Below, piece after piece: positions 10,692-22,800 of a DNA stretch of 64,000 bases. Each line of letters opens with the position of its first letter. Positions within the stretch are counted from its first letter, which is position 1. A program made the translations under genes and the position numbers. The DNA comes from Strigamia acuminata (Eukaryota; Arthropoda; Chilopoda; Geophilomorpha; Linotaeniidae): contig OX442320.1 of the NCBI GenBank assembly GCA_949358305.1, positions 2,744,259 to 2,808,258 of the forward strand. The letters are read 5' to 3'. The notes beneath the pieces were generated by a model. It made no database searches. It was not told where the DNA came from and worked only from the letters and a program-made list of their open reading frames with translations.

Positions 10692-10748
10692 ATTATTTGA
10701 TCGTGTGTTGCATAAAGGACAGTCGTCCGCCTTCTTCCTCGTTAACAT
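10692..10748 (-). pseudogene. 5' part of exon 1 of the same C2H2/PHD gene, severed by copia-1
   Basis: ATG at 10748 follows a CTCTTCTTCAACAG acceptor, so the coding exon opens just inside the splice site. It encodes MLTRKKADDCPLCNTRS and runs into the 5-bp target duplication ATTAT. With one duplicate removed, the frame continues exactly into the exon piece ending at 3862, giving a finger C-x2-C-x10-H-x4-H and a 216-bp phase-0 exon. The copia element therefore sits between the Cys pair and the His pair of the finger. On this chromosome the gene is broken. Confidence 0.75.
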
Positions 10749-10894
10749 CAGTGCCTGTTGAAGAAGAGATGAACGATTGAGATGATCACATCAATGAAAA
10801 TGGGGGAAAAAAAAAAAAAAAATAAATAAATAAATAAATTAAATTAATAAATAAGTAAATAAACAAACAAATAAATAAAGAAATACAGTGTAAG

Positions 10895-12574
10895 CTATGT
10901 AGCCCGGATGTAGGATGGGGCCCAGAAATTTGTCCAGTCCAGGCGATGTTCGTTCTGTAGGGTGTGTACACCTTTTTTTATTTATTTATTTATTTTTTTA
11001 TTTTAGTGTTTTTGTTTTTGTTTTTTTTCTAATTTATTTCATTGGAAAATCGACATTTTTTATTTTTGTCCGAACCACACGGTAATTTTTTCCTTATATG
11101 GGATGCACCGCTTTGCCCGGAATCCGGAAAGGGAAGTCGTCCAAACCAAAGAGTAAATCTAGCATCGCTCCTTATTGGTTGGGCCCGGGCCCGGACAAAA
11201 TTGTCCGGACCACGTAGTTGTCCGGACGGTGTTATGTCCGAGCTACGCAGCTTACATTGTAAATAAAGGCGAACAAACGAATCGCGCGCGTACGCGCTAG
11301 GAAATACCCGACAAAAGTTCTCAAAGTTGCCAACGTGATTGCGCAACAACTCCCTGGCCGGTTTGATTTTTCCAACGTTGTGCATATGCCGCCAGTGATT
11401 ACATATGTCGGCTTTGGGGCCCTTCGGGACTTGGTTTGAGTCGGGACACAACCAACACACCCCATTTCTCGTATCGATGACAGGTTTGTCCTAAACGAGA
11501 AAGATGATTGAACGAACAAACGAACGAACGAATGAGCTGATTGATTGTCGTCGTTGTTACCTTAAGGTGGTCGTAGGACGACCAAATAGCCTGTTGCGAC
11601 GCACTAGTGGTCACGCGTTGCGATGTACTTGCGGTCATGTGTTGCGATGTACTGGCGGTCGTGAGTCTTTCTTCGATTACACTCAACCTTTGATTAAGGG
11701 TGCGTAATTCTTCCGCAATTTGTGTGTATTTAGTCCCACGTCCCTCTTCTTGCTGGTACAAGAAATCTACGCGTGTTTTTAGAACTGTTACATCCTCTGT
11801 TCTCGGCATCGTCGACGTGAGTCTGCCGTCATCGAGTCTAGTGGGGGGGGGGGGGGAATAAAAAAATAAATAAACGATTAAATAGAATAACAAATAAATC
11901 ATCGCGAGTTACTAGCATCGAGCGCCAAAAAAAAAAAAAAAACGGATCGCAATTCGCACGCTTTGAGCCGCGCGTTATATGCGCGCGCTATAGATGTAAA
12001 CCGCGCGATAACTTCTTCGGTGCGATTCAAATCAAACAATTTGCGTTTCTACTCACCGTTCTTGTTTTTCTTGTAGTTTGTCTGCATCGGGTGCCTCGTT
12101 GTCCTCGGATAAAATAAGACTTTTGTTCAGATTCGCCCACTCGTCATCTTCTCTTGTCAAAATTTTCGTTGCCTCGGCTTCATCATTTTTGGTTGTGGTT
12201 TTCTCCAATTTGTCGCCCACTTCCATCAAAATTTGCACCTTCTCGGCACCATTCTCCGTCGAGGATCTTATCGTCTCGTCGTCCTTTTTCGTCAAAACGC
12301 GCGTCTTCTTGACGCCTTTTTTCGTCCGATTTTTCCGGTCATCTTCGTCGTTGCTTCTTCTTTGTGTTCTCGTTTCGGAATCGCTGTCGTCGTCATCTCT
12401 GTGCTGGATATCCATCTCGTCGACCAACTGGCTATCCGAGTACACCGACACCTGACTATCTATCGGTTGACCATCTATATCCGATCTCTGGCTGTCGGTC
12501 GTATTCCATTTCTTCGTTCCCTTTAACTTCTTCCTCGCTACCTTCTGGTTTTTTTTCTTTTTCTGTTTCTCCAT
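10895..12574 (-). CDS. basic/acidic coiled-coil protein with a Cys-His finger
   Basis: Exons on the minus strand: 12574-12057, 11837-11561, 11490-11256 and, less surely, 10971-10895; 368 residues in all. The first three are joined by good sites (CG|GTGAGT to CACTAG|A; AAG|GTAACA to TTTAG|GAC). The last acceptor (AAAAAAAG|GTG) lacks a pyrimidine tract. The product starts MEKQKKKKNQKVARKK and has a long charged Lys/Asp/Glu region. Exon 2 carries a coiled coil (RVDFLYQQ, then EELRTLNQRLSVIEERL). Exon 3 carries CWLCPDSNQ...CNHWRHMH, a C-x2-C...H-x2-H-x-H array like a C2H2 finger. An acceptor just upstream (TTTCTGTACAG) implies a 5'UTR exon. It lies head-to-tail upstream of the C2H2/PHD gene and may be related to it. 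Confidence 0.6.
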
Positions 12575-13682
12575 TTTTTTTCCAGTCCGCACACCTGTAC
12601 AGAAATTCACATTTCGTCAATAAGCGTATGCGCGTATCTCTCTCCTTCTATTACTATTATTATTATTATTACTATTATTATCACTATTATTGCTTTTACC
12701 GGTATTACTATTATTATTATTATTGTTATTGTCAAGTGAATAAATGAGCGAACAAATCGGTAAACAATGGCGGTTATTGTGTTACAATACGGGGTTTCCC
12801 CGCCCGTGCTCGCATCGTGTTTTCACTCGTTTATCCCCGACCGCCTGTTTAGTCGTTTGTTTGTTTCCCTGTCTATCCATCCATCTATCTATCTATCTAT
12901 CTATCTATCTGTCAGTCAGTCAGTCAGTCAGTCAGTCAGTCAGTCAGTCGGCTAAATTAAAATATGGTGGTCGGGGAAACCGACTATTTTCTCACCTTGC
13001 AGATAAAACGCTCGAACGTATCGATACACACGCGTGTTTCACGAAATGGAGTGTGGCGCAATAGATAAAAATCTTTCTTCCTTTTTTGTTGCGCGTCGTG
13101 ATACCTTGACGTAACTGCGACAACGTGAATAGGTGAGGGGGAGGGATTTTGGTACTGTAAGTAGTGCGAGTGTCTATTTTCAAACAAACGAGCGAGTGGA
13201 GAGACGATTCACGCATTCACTCGACCGCCCGCCCGTGCGCGTGCGTACATTACATTAGCATGTGCACACGCGCACGGGCGGGAGACCCCGTGCATCGCCA
13301 TCACTTTTTAATTTTTAACAAGCATGCGAGGTGGTCTTCATTGCGTTGTGTGGGTTTTCTGGACCAAACTCGACGTGTGTAATCGACCAATTTGTTTTAT
13401 TTTCACACAACGAACAGACGAATGAAGAAACAAACAAAGAAAGAAGCGGCATTCATTTAACACATACTTTGTGATTGTTTTGGCATTTTTTGGCACGTCG
13501 AGACAGACTTAATCACGCCGCTCTAAAACTATCCGTGCAGTTTCAAACTCTGTTTGGTTTTGTTTGGTTTGTGTTTTTCTTCCCCCCCCCCTCCCCCCCC
13601 CCCTCTCCCCTACGTTTTATTTGCATCTACAAGTATTTGCTTCTCATTAAATTACGTTTATTCATTTTCTCTTTCTTTCCAA
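12575..13682. repeat. intergenic with TTA, TATC and CAGT microsatellites
   Basis: An ATT-type array lies near 12649-12730, a (CTAT)n run at 12884-12908 and a (CAGT)n run at 12911-12948. Open frames crossing these are low-complexity. No supported gene. Confidence 0.6.
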
Positions 13683-13793
13683 ATGGGTAAACAGAAGACC
13701 TCGGCTAGACGCGTGTACCCGGCGCGTTGTTACTACGCGCGCGACCGAAGTGACTGGCCCAGCGTCTTGACCAATTATCAATTCAAATGTTAA
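13683..13793 (+). CDS. possible small ORF, 36 residues
   Basis: ATG at 13683 opens MGKQKTSARRVYPARCYYAR and closes at TAA 13793. An open stretch further on (about 13840-14090) reads SRADLVGRIVAAIRFAFMLE in another frame. An intron could link the two, but no donor/acceptor pair gives a clean phase. Both pieces look more protein-like than their surroundings, but I cannot assemble a gene with confidence. Confidence 0.2.
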   Translation: MGKQKTSARRVYPARCYYARDRSDWPSVLTNYQFKC

Positions 13794-15210
13794 TTTTTTA
13801 TTTCGCTCTTCTTCTACCAACTGTCTTGCGCCGAGACCGCCGGTGTAGAGGCAGTGGCATCGCGCGCGGATTTGGTCGGACGGATTGTCGCGGCCATCCG
13901 CTTCGCGTTTATGTTGGAGGACCTAAACTCGTTTTTGGACGATTGCCTTGGCGGTCGGTATGGTGGCGGAATCGACCACGGTGGCGGAATCGACCACGGT
14001 GGCGTGCAGGGAGATGGAGATGGAGGAGCCCCGAAACCATCCGAGAAGCTTTGCGTGCAGTGGCGGCGGCCACCTCGGTGGCTACCGCAATCGAATGCGT
14101 CGTTGGATTTGTCAATTTTTTTCTATTTTCATTCCAATTTTTACTCCAATTTTTTTATTCAATTTCTATTACAATTTTCATTCGATTTTTATTCAATTTT
14201 TGTTTCAATCTTTATTCAATTTTTATTCAGATTTTCTCTCTAATTTTCGATTTGTTTTGTTTGTCTGTTTTGTTAAATAGAAAAATAAAATAAAATAAAC
14301 AAATCTTTGGATTTTTTATGTGGGCGTGTTTGAGTGGCGGTGGAGAAAATGGGATTATCTAGACCAAAAGAGAGAACAACGTGAGCACCCTGTTTGGTTA
14401 CGTAATTGCTAGGGGCCACGCACATTCCAAGAAGGAGGGTAATAAAGAAAGGTCGTGTAAAGGCGATAAAAAAGGTAGACGTTTTGTTCCGCAACATCGC
14501 CCAAACGATAGAATAAACAAGCGGACGGATGGGCAGGGAGAAGAAAAGCACGCGCGCGATCAAACGCGGTGGGTAAAATGTCAGTTGATTCTATTAGTCA
14601 GTCCTGGTCGAGGAGCATGCTGTCTTTAACGATTGAATCGAGGATGGCACAAAGGAGATTCCGTACCTTGTGTGAGACAAGGTCTCCCATTGAAATCTGA
14701 AAATTTAAATCTGCAGTGGTGCGCCCCTGTCGGTTGAGCGAACGATTGAGACGAGTGGTCGAGGTTATCCGCAGCAGCCAACTATTGTTTATTTTTTAAC
14801 ACACATCCATGTCTGCCCCTATTCATTGCGACGCGTCTAACCGACACATTTGGTTGGCCGGTGACTGCGCAACGCAGCGAGTCTGGGACATGAGACCAGA
14901 CAGACACCGAAACCCTCCGGATCCCCGCGAAGGTCCGAAACGAACGGTTTGGAAGTGCTCGTGAATCTGGCAAACGCGGTGATATGAATTCGCGTCATTT
15001 AGGACGATGCGACGTGCACCGAGAGATGAAATTTAAATCGTAAACCGATCGAAACGTTTACGATCTTCGTTTCACACAACACCTAATACGACAATGCAAT
15101 TAATGGTTGGAGTACACGATGTGAAATTAATTTCACGAATCGGGGAATCAATTTCTATTTTCTTCTCTCTACGTATCATTTTTATCCTGTAGTCTTTGTG
15201 CGTCTTTTCG
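13794..15210. other. intergenic, T-rich and low complexity in part
   Basis: 13790-14100 is GC-rich with GGTGGCGGAATCGACCAC twice in tandem (near 13962 and 13980). 14110-14280 is a degenerate ATTTTTATTCAA-type repeat. 14820-14960 holds an inverted, diverged piece of the modular repeat that fills 48-57 kb (ACCCTCCGGATCCCCGCGAA). No supported gene. Confidence 0.4.
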
Positions 15211-15437
15211 TTTTTTCCTTGAAATCAGGTTTTCGTGAAACCTGATCCTGGGGTTATCCATGCGTCACATCCGTCTGGTAGGTTATTTTTTCCTCGAAAT
15301 CAGGTTTTCGTGAAACCTGACCCTGGGGTTATCCACGCGTCACATCTGACCGGTATGTTGTTTTTTTCTTCGAAATCAGGTTTTCGTGAAACTTGATCCT
15401 GGGGTTATTCACGCGTCACATCCGCCCGGTAGGTTCA
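15211..15437. repeat. three tandem 75-bp copies, each with a palindrome
   Basis: Each copy has a TTTTTTCCTCGAAATCAGG start, an inverted repeat ATCAGGTTT-TCGTG-AAACCTGAT, then CCTGGGGTTATCCACGCGTC and ACATCCGNCNGGTA. The palindromes lie at about 15224-15246, 15299-15321 and 15374-15396. Arms are perfect in copy 1 and have one mismatch in copies 2 and 3. It could be a protein-binding array or an RNA hairpin array. Confidence 0.75.
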
Positions 15438-15798
15438 CGACGCGCGATCACGAGATAATATTGTTTGCCGACGCGCGCATCATATTCGAGCGTGCGTGTA
15501 GCCCGTTCCCCGCGATCACATTGCGACGCAAAGTCGTCCACGACTCCAATATGCATCCGCGCGTGGTCGCGCTGCAATACGGAATGCGCTCACGACTCCA
15601 ATGCACGGTTTTTGGGCGTTTATTAAACATTTTTTGACGTTATTACGTGTGATCGCGCGTATATTTTGTTGACGAGAAAGAAAAAAAAAATTCCTCAAAA
15701 GCCGGACCAAGGTTTCGATACAGTACGCTAATTTATCTTTTATTTTTGCAATGTGTGCGCGTCCAATACAAGCATAAAACTAGCGCGAGAATACCGCG

Positions 15799-15993
15799 AT
15801 GGACGACCGATCGCAACTGCCGTTCCGCATGGCGTTTGTCCATCTCCCGACCTGGAAGGAGAGAAAAATAGAACGCCAATTCGGTCTCAGTCCTGCCAAC
15901 GGGACCCGACAGTCAGTGGCTAAAAAGCACACCAGACAACAGGTGATACACGAAATCAACGACAGGTGTCCCAAACTTTTCACACAATCATGA
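15799..15993 (+). CDS. hypothetical small protein, 64 residues
   Basis: ATG in a good context (ACCGCGATGG) opens a 64-codon frame starting MDDRSQLPFRMAFVHLPTWK and ending PKLFTQS. Composition is that of an ordinary basic soluble protein. No domain is recognised, and introns cannot be ruled out (CAACAG|GTGATA is a possible donor). It converges on the minus-strand gene ending at 16257. Confidence 0.35.
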   Translation: MDDRSQLPFRMAFVHLPTWKERKIERQFGLSPANGTRQSVAKKHTRQQVIHEINDRCPKLFTQS

Positions 15994-16164
15994 TTGTTCC
16001 ACAAAGCCGAACCGAACACGACAAATAATTTAACAAACAAACAAACAGTAATAACAACGATGTTAAACCACTTGTTTGATGATGAAATTGTACGACAACT
16101 ACTATTTATTTATTTAATTAAAACATAACAACACACGAAAGAAGAAATAAAGAAAAAGAAAAAA

Positions 16165-16243
16165 ATAAAATAAAATTAAATAAAATAAAATAAAATAAAA
16201 TAAAATAAAATAAAATAAAATAAAATAAAATAAAATAAAAAAT
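16165..16243. repeat. (AAAAT)n microsatellite
   Basis: About fifteen tandem AAAAT units between two convergent genes, next to the end of the gene at 16257. Confidence 0.85.
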
Positions 16244-16256
16244 TCGAATGATCTGT

Positions 16257-17123
16257 CTAGTCGACATTGTCATCGTCATCATCTTCACCATCGTCACTAT
16301 CACCATCGTCACTATCACCATCGTCACTATCAACATCGTCACCGTCGTCGTCATCATCAATTACCCTCTGAAAAGAAAGAAAAAATAAGAGAAACAATCA
16401 AAAAAGGTGGATGCGCACCAAACATGTTTACCGGTTGGCAGACCCGTTGCTGAAACTTGTACAGCGATTCGACAGACTTGATCGAAGTCAACGCCATCAA
16501 ATCGACACACTGAAAATTATCAAACAAAAATGAATGTACATGAAAGGTCGAAAAGTGGTCGCGCGCGTCATCGTGCGTTTTATTCTTACCTTGCCAGACA
16601 ATTTCTTTAACACGGATTCGACCGTGTCCGCCGCAATAGACGATAAAAGAATGCCACCATCGCGCATTTTCTCGGCGACCGGTTCGACATCATCTCGCTC
16701 CCGCTGCTCCCGTTCCCCTGATCTCGCCTCCGCCACCTCCACTTCACCCATAGCCACTTCAACTTCCGCTTCCACTCCATCCACGTCCACCTCTCTATCC
16801 TCCTCAGTTATCTCCACCTCCACTTCCATATCATACACATCTGTATCGACCCAGTCCAGGTCGCTTTCCATCCGCTTCAACTTCTTCTCCATTGATCTCA
16901 ACCGACCTATCATCTCCTTCCTGCCACGCCACCTCCAACCCATGTACTCTTCGATCCTCTCAATTCGTTTGGTTGTCCCCGTGAATCTCTTTGCTAGAGT
17001 CCACGCGATCTGCCTGGCTTTTTTCACCGCCCCCACCACCGTCTTTTTCTCGCGCTGCGGCGGTGGCAGCAGTGGCGACGCCTCTCCTTGACACGACTTG
17101 AAAGAGAGAAAAAAGACAAACAA

Positions 17124-17156
<33 letters not shown>

Positions 17157-17550
17157 GGATGAACAAATAAATAGATTGATGACAAATAAAGCAAACGAAC
17201 GAATCAGTACCTCGTTAACTTGCGCCGGGTCTTCCATCTCCCCATCACCCACTAAACAAGCGCGTTTAGATGGAATAGGATCCATTTTTGACGGCGTGTC
17301 GGTCAATGGCACAGCGGACGACAAATTCGATGTAGTCGTCGTTTCCTCTTCCCCATCCCCTCCAATCTCTCTGTTTTTCTCCGTAGCAACCTGTAAAAAA
17401 AGAAAAAAAAAAAAAAAAAAAAAACGTGAGGAAGATGGAGGTTATATAAATGAATAAAACCTGAACAAAGGAAAACGAATGGGACGTAAACTCAGTTTCG
17501 ATCTCTGTTAACGACGGACGAAACGTCCAATGGACGTTAGTCACACGCAT
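16257..17550 (-). CDS. five-exon coiled-coil protein with Asp-rich tail
   Basis: Exons on the minus strand: 17550-17461, 17390-17211, 17096-16590, 16509-16432, 16367-16257. All junctions are phase 0 and the frame stays open for 321 residues. Exon 3 begins with the Ser codon TCG. It encodes a basic segment (TLAKRF), heptad-like coiled coil (RIERIEEYM, MEKKLKRMESDLDW) and a Glu/Val-alternating stretch, ending DGGILLSSIAADTVESVLKK. Exon 4 is neutral. Exon 5 is a repeated DSDDGD acidic tail of 36 residues. Intron 2 holds a poly(A) run of about thirty on the plus strand. The first exon is the least certain: its donor GTTTTA is weak and an ATG 24 bases upstream is also in frame. No known family is recognised; the architecture matches the genes at 33.6, 47.6 and 53.0 kb. 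Confidence 0.65.
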
Positions 17551-17963
17551 CACCTCGCTCACTCGCTCACTCATTCACTCATTCGCTCACTCACTCACTC
17601 GGGACTGTACGTTTGACAAAAATTCGTGATAAAAATTACCCCAATTACATTAAAATCTTCTATCAATTGTGGTACTAAGGCGTCCATGATGTCGGGTGGT
17701 TAGTTCTGCATCCAGGAGACATAGACAAGACCAATCACGACTCTGCTCATTGTTGGCCAGTCAAATCGCTTCGTACGATGGCGCCAAATTCGATTGTTGG
17801 ACTGCTTTCTATCGTGTTTTAGAGATTTTTGAGAGAAATCTTACGACGAGAAAACTCTTCTCTTTTTTTTCATGGAAAGACACACGGGTTAACCACCAAA
17901 AATATTTATTTATTTACGTGTGTTTTGTAGACGACGCGTCTTCTATCGCGTGACACACGCGTG
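17551..17963. other. intergenic with an ACTC/ATTC run
   Basis: A (CACT)n/(CATT)n run at 17551-17600 sits just upstream of the coiled-coil gene. A similar run lies upstream of the related gene at 53 kb, near 53945. Nothing else supported. Confidence 0.5.
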
Positions 17964-17967
17964 TAAA

Positions 17968-18632
17968 AGCTAAGTTCACATGTGCGCGTTGACGCGCGCG
18001 TTTTGCGCGTTCGACATGTGAATGCAAAACGTTGACCATACGTCGCCGCGCGCGTCGCCGCGCCGCAAGTGGACGAATTCCCCGAAATCGCGCGAACGCC
18101 GAAAGTTGAAAATATTCAACTTTGACGCGCGCGACCACTCGTTGCCACCTTTGTTTTCCAGTGAAATCATTGATTTTTACATTGAAAACAGTCACATTCT
18201 ATTGAAATGAATTGTTTTCACGTCAAAACAATACACGAAAAACAATACAAGAAAAAAAGAGTTCATAAACAAATACAATCGTTTCGACGGTGCGCGTGGA
18301 AATTACATGCCGCTCAATGCTCGCCTGCTGCGGCCGGGGAGATTGCAATTTCCCGTCGAGCAAGCAAACACAAAAACCCACCAAATTTTCAACTTTTCCC
18401 ATTTTAAAAAACAATTAAATATTCTTTAAATTAATAATCAACAATAAAATACCAAAAAAATCAATTCTTAAACAACTTAACAATTTTTGTCTTTGTGCTG
18501 CATGGGAACCAAAAAATTGGTTGACGCGAGCTTGTGACATGCGCTGCACAGCCTCGCGAATCCTAAGTGCGTCCTCAGCCATACGCGTCGGCCTTGACGC
18601 GCGCGTTTAGACGCGCACATGTGAACTTAGCT
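17968..18632. mobile_element. short TIR element, copy 1 (665 bp)
   Basis: Terminal inverted repeats AGCTAAGTTCACATGTGCGC at 17968 and its complement ending at 18632, flanked by TAAA on both sides (17964-17967, 18633-18636). A minus-strand frame from ATG 18582 reads MAEDALRIREAVQRMSQARV, perhaps a transposase remnant. A 3-bp TAA duplication would suit PIF/Harbinger, but the ends do not show that family's usual GG start, so I leave it unclassified. Confidence 0.7.
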
Positions 18633-18636
18633 TAAA

Positions 18637-19165
18637 GCTGCATTCATATGTCTAGGCGACCGCGTCAGGGCCGACGCGTATAGTTGTGGATGCCTCTAGG
18701 ATTCGTGAGGCTGTGCAGCGCGTGTCATAAGCGCGTCTCAATTAATTTTTTTTATTCTCATGCTGCACGTCGTTTTGAATTAACAATACTCGAAAATAGT
18801 CGTTTTAACTTTGAAAATAATTGTTTTAATTTCGAAAATATTCGCTTTCATATCAAAGTGTCCATTCTCACGCTATATAATGTTTAATACGTAATTTTAT
18901 TATAAAAAATTTTCAATGTATAAACTTTATTTCTGTTTTCAGTTTCCTGATATGATTAAAGAAAATCCTAAATATTATTTCCAAACATTTATCAAATTCT
19001 TTTCAAAAGCAGTTGTGGAGGCGTCTACTACGAACGTGTCATCGTGGGCGTCAAATTTGAATATTTTTAACTTTCTGCGTTTGCACGAATTTGCAGAATT
19101 CGTCCACTGGCATCGTGGCGACGCATGGTCGACATTTTGTATTCATATGTGACGCGCACTCTATT
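18637..19165. mobile_element. short TIR element, copy 2, left part
   Basis: A diverged copy of the preceding element, head-to-head with it. GACGCGTATAGTTGTGGATG and the GAGGCTGTGCAGCGCGTGTC segment match the complement of copy 1. Its far end at 19020-19160 matches the complement of 17990-18150. It is cut by copia-2 at 19165; the remainder is at 25982-26034. Confidence 0.65.
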
Positions 19166-19636
19166 TGTAGCAGAGGAGTGCGCTCACAGTATAAAATACT
19201 GTGTGTGGAAGCGAGTTTAAATGCCGAAACACGGCTAATATGAGCGCAATGACGTGCGCGCACCTCCAGCGCTTGAAAATGGTGGAAAATAAAGTCACTG
19301 CACTCTAAAGTGCTCATGAGTGACAAACACAATGTAAAAATAAACTAAATGTTTAATAAAAACGAAAATGCTTACATAATGTGGTCCATTTAGATGGAGA
19401 AAATACATGAGTGCTTGCTGGCATGCAAGCGGCCATTGTGATTGTGAAAAACATACATGCACACCATCTGGTGTTAATAATAAGTAATACAAAAGTAAAC
19501 AGTATAGAGGCAGCATTATGCCCAATGTTAAATAATGAAATAAATCCTAATAAATACACTAGGCTGCATAATGCAGTAATACATTAAGAAATGTGCAAAA
19601 CAAGTAAGGAGGACTGTTTGGCATTGATAAACAACA
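19166..19636 (-). repeat. copia-2 3' LTR
   Basis: 471 bp. On the minus strand it begins TGTTGTTTATCAATGCC and is preceded by the polypurine tract AAGGGGGAAAT (19637-19647). Confidence 0.95.
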
Positions 19637-19844
19637 ATTTCCCCCTTCGATGGCAAATAGCCGCAAAAATAAAGAATAAGTTAAGGGAAAAACTTTAAAT
19701 GTAACTTTACATAGAATAATAATAATGGAAATAATAATTCGGAACATCGAGCCGGGTACTGTTAAATTAATCGCTACGAAAGCCCGAAAATTCCCACTGG
19801 AACTCGATGATCCTCAAAATTCGGGTAAAACTAAATTAAGAATG

Positions 19845-22800
19845 TCACGATAGGTTGAAATTGAAAATCCGGGAAATCAGGAGACGCAGTTGAGATGAGC
19901 CCAACCATTTGGTAAAGATGTCTGCCACGTTCATTGATCCGGGGACCTTGCGCAATTGGAATGCACCTGCTGTGTACCATTCCCGAATCCAATGAAATTT
20001 CACTCGGATATGTTTCGTTTTACTGTTCTCCACGTCATTTGATGTGAATTGGATGGAAGAAAGCGCATCGGAGAACACTAAAGGCGGTGTTGATCTATTC
20101 AGCATCGGCACGGAACTGTAGACGTAATCGAGCCAATACAGCTCACGGACGCACTCAACGAGGGCGACAAACTCCGCCTCCATCGTTGAACACGCCACGC
20201 TGGTCTGTTTTCGACAACTCCATCCGATGGGGACGTTTCCAATATAGGCTATATACCCGCCGAAACTCAAAGAAGTGCTGACTTCGGTGGCCCAGGACGC
20301 GTCAGTATATCCCCATAGTTGTCCATTGGAACAATTTGATAGTTCAATTGCGTAATCCAAAGTATTGCCTACGTAGCGCACAACCTGCATGAGCGCCTTG
20401 ATGTGAGTGTGGTTGTAGCAATTATTGAACTGTGACAACATTATCACTGAGAATAATATATCAGGTCGTGTCCTCGATGCGAGGAAGAGAAGAGAGCCAA
20501 TTAACGAACGATAAGGAAATTCTGGCAAGTCCTCTTTCGACCCTTTGACGAGCGTCGTTCCTGGTGTTACTGGGACCTTGATGAGTTTATCGGCGATAAT
20601 TTCAAATTTCTTGAGAATCTTCTGTATGTATGCACGTTGGATGATGAAGATTCCCTTGGGAGTACGAATGAACTCTACACCTAAAAGTTTTGTAATTGGT
20701 CCTAAATTCACGACATCGAATTTGGTGCTGATGAGCGCAATTAATTGTGTAAGGACGTTATCCGTCGCGTAAAATAGAACTATATCATCGACGTATATTA
20801 GCATCACGGCGGAAGTTCCGTATATGTATACACAGTTGCATCCTGGTAATCTGCGAAATCCTAAATCGCGCAATGTTTGATCTAATTTCTCAAACCATTG
20901 GCGCCCGGACTGGTGGAGACCATAGAGCGACTTTATCAGGAGCCATACATGATTTGGATTTGAACATGTTGCGCCAGCTGGAATGCGCATATATACTTTG
21001 TGCGCAAGATCGCCGTATAGGTACGCGCACTTCACATCTAAATGCGCGTCCTTCCACCCTTTGAGGACTACTAATAGGCAGAAAAATAGGCGTATGAGAA
21101 CAAAGTTGACAACAGGGCTAAAGACTTCATCGTAGTCTACACCTAAAGTTTGGCGAAAGCCCTGTGCCACTAATCTGGCGCGATATCTGGCTGGTTTGCC
21201 TAGAGCATCTTCCTTCAGTTTGAAGAGCCACTTGCACCCTAATATGGTTGTATTTTCCGGTTTAGGGACCTCTTCATAGACGCCTCTTTCTGCAAAAGTG
21301 TCTAACTCTTCATTAATGGCTTCCTGCCATTTGGTTGCATCCGGAAATCTTACAGCCTCTGCGTAACTTGTGGGATCACGACGACAAAGGTGTACTCTGG
21401 GAAGTGGTGGCGGAAGATTCTCTAATTCATATTCCATGTTGCCAAAATAAAATAGTTCAGGATCATAAGGAATGTTGTTCATGTGACAGAATTCCTCAAC
21501 GTCACCTCTAGAACGTAATCGGAGTCCTGCTTCTGGGAAATAATAAACATCGACTTTGAGTTTTCCAGGTTCCTGTACTTTGCGCAAATGTTCCTCCCTT
21601 TTCCAGTGTCTACACTCAGTATCTCCACCAATGTAACGCCATTTATATGCAGTTGCAGCTCCAGTTGGAGGTGGACCATGGTGGGCTGCTTGATGAGCTT
21701 GTGGCGCATTTCCACGAGAGCCTCGACGAGCATTTACAAAACTCGGAGGTGAACCAGGTGGTGTATGACTTGGTGTATTGCCGGGAGTAATGACTGGACT
21801 CGGCACCGGCGTTATTACTGGAGTAATTAGAGGGGCTCGAATAGGAGATCCCGGAGTTGGAGTGGCTGGCGGAGTTCGGAATTGAGCACCCGCTGGGGTC
21901 GAATCGTCAGAGTCATAGTCCGTATCACATTCATCCTCTGAATCCGGAAATTTGGGCCAATCAGTATATTCCAGTCCGTCGTCAAACCTCACATGCGGTT
22001 GTGAAATGCGCAATGGTTGATAAGTTTGCGATGTTTGATGCGATTGGTCCTCATCTGGTCCTATCCACGGTTGCTGCGGACCTCGATAATGGTTGGAACG
22101 TTTGTAGGATTGCCGTTCGTCAATTTGGACGTGAATGGATTCGATGACTTTGTTATCTGTTGGATTCCAGACGCGATAACCTCGCGTTGTCGTGGCGTAT
22201 CCAACCAAATAGCCCTCCCAAGCTCGTGGATCCAATTTGTCTCTGCCAGGAGCCGTGTGATGTACCCAGCATTTGGAGCCTAACTTCCGGAGGTGTCGGA
22301 GCGAAAGGGCACGTCGTCGCCACAAAATATAGGGCACCTCATTTTTGAGACGAGAATGAGGGCACCGGTTCTTTATATAGGAGAAAGTTACTGCGAATTC
22401 CGCCCAAAGTTCATTCGGAAGTCCGGTTTCGTCTAGGATGGCACGCGTGTAATCCGCCATGGTGCGGTTTATTCTTTCCGCTGTGCCATTCATAGCGGGA
22501 CTATGTGGATTGGTCCGTTGGGCTTGAATCCCAGTTTCCTTTAAATAGCGGTCGAATTCGTTTGATAAAAACTCCACTCCTCGGTCAGTTCGGATGGCCT
22601 TCACTCGTTTGCCTGTCACTCGTTCGATTCGTGTGACGTAGTCTTTAAACAATCCAAATACTTGGGATTTTTGAGCCATCGGAAATATCCAGGCATAGCG
22701 CGTGGCGTCGTCGATAATCGTTAGCACATAACGCGCGCCTCCGTAGGAAGTCGTTCTTGATGCTCCCCACACGTCCATGTGTAGGAGATCTAAAGCCTTT

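Noticed and set aside
13787-14293. 168-codon plus-strand frame ending in a Phe/Ile-rich run
   Set aside because: Its second half is a degenerate ATTTTTATTCAA repeat and its first half competes with two other open frames.
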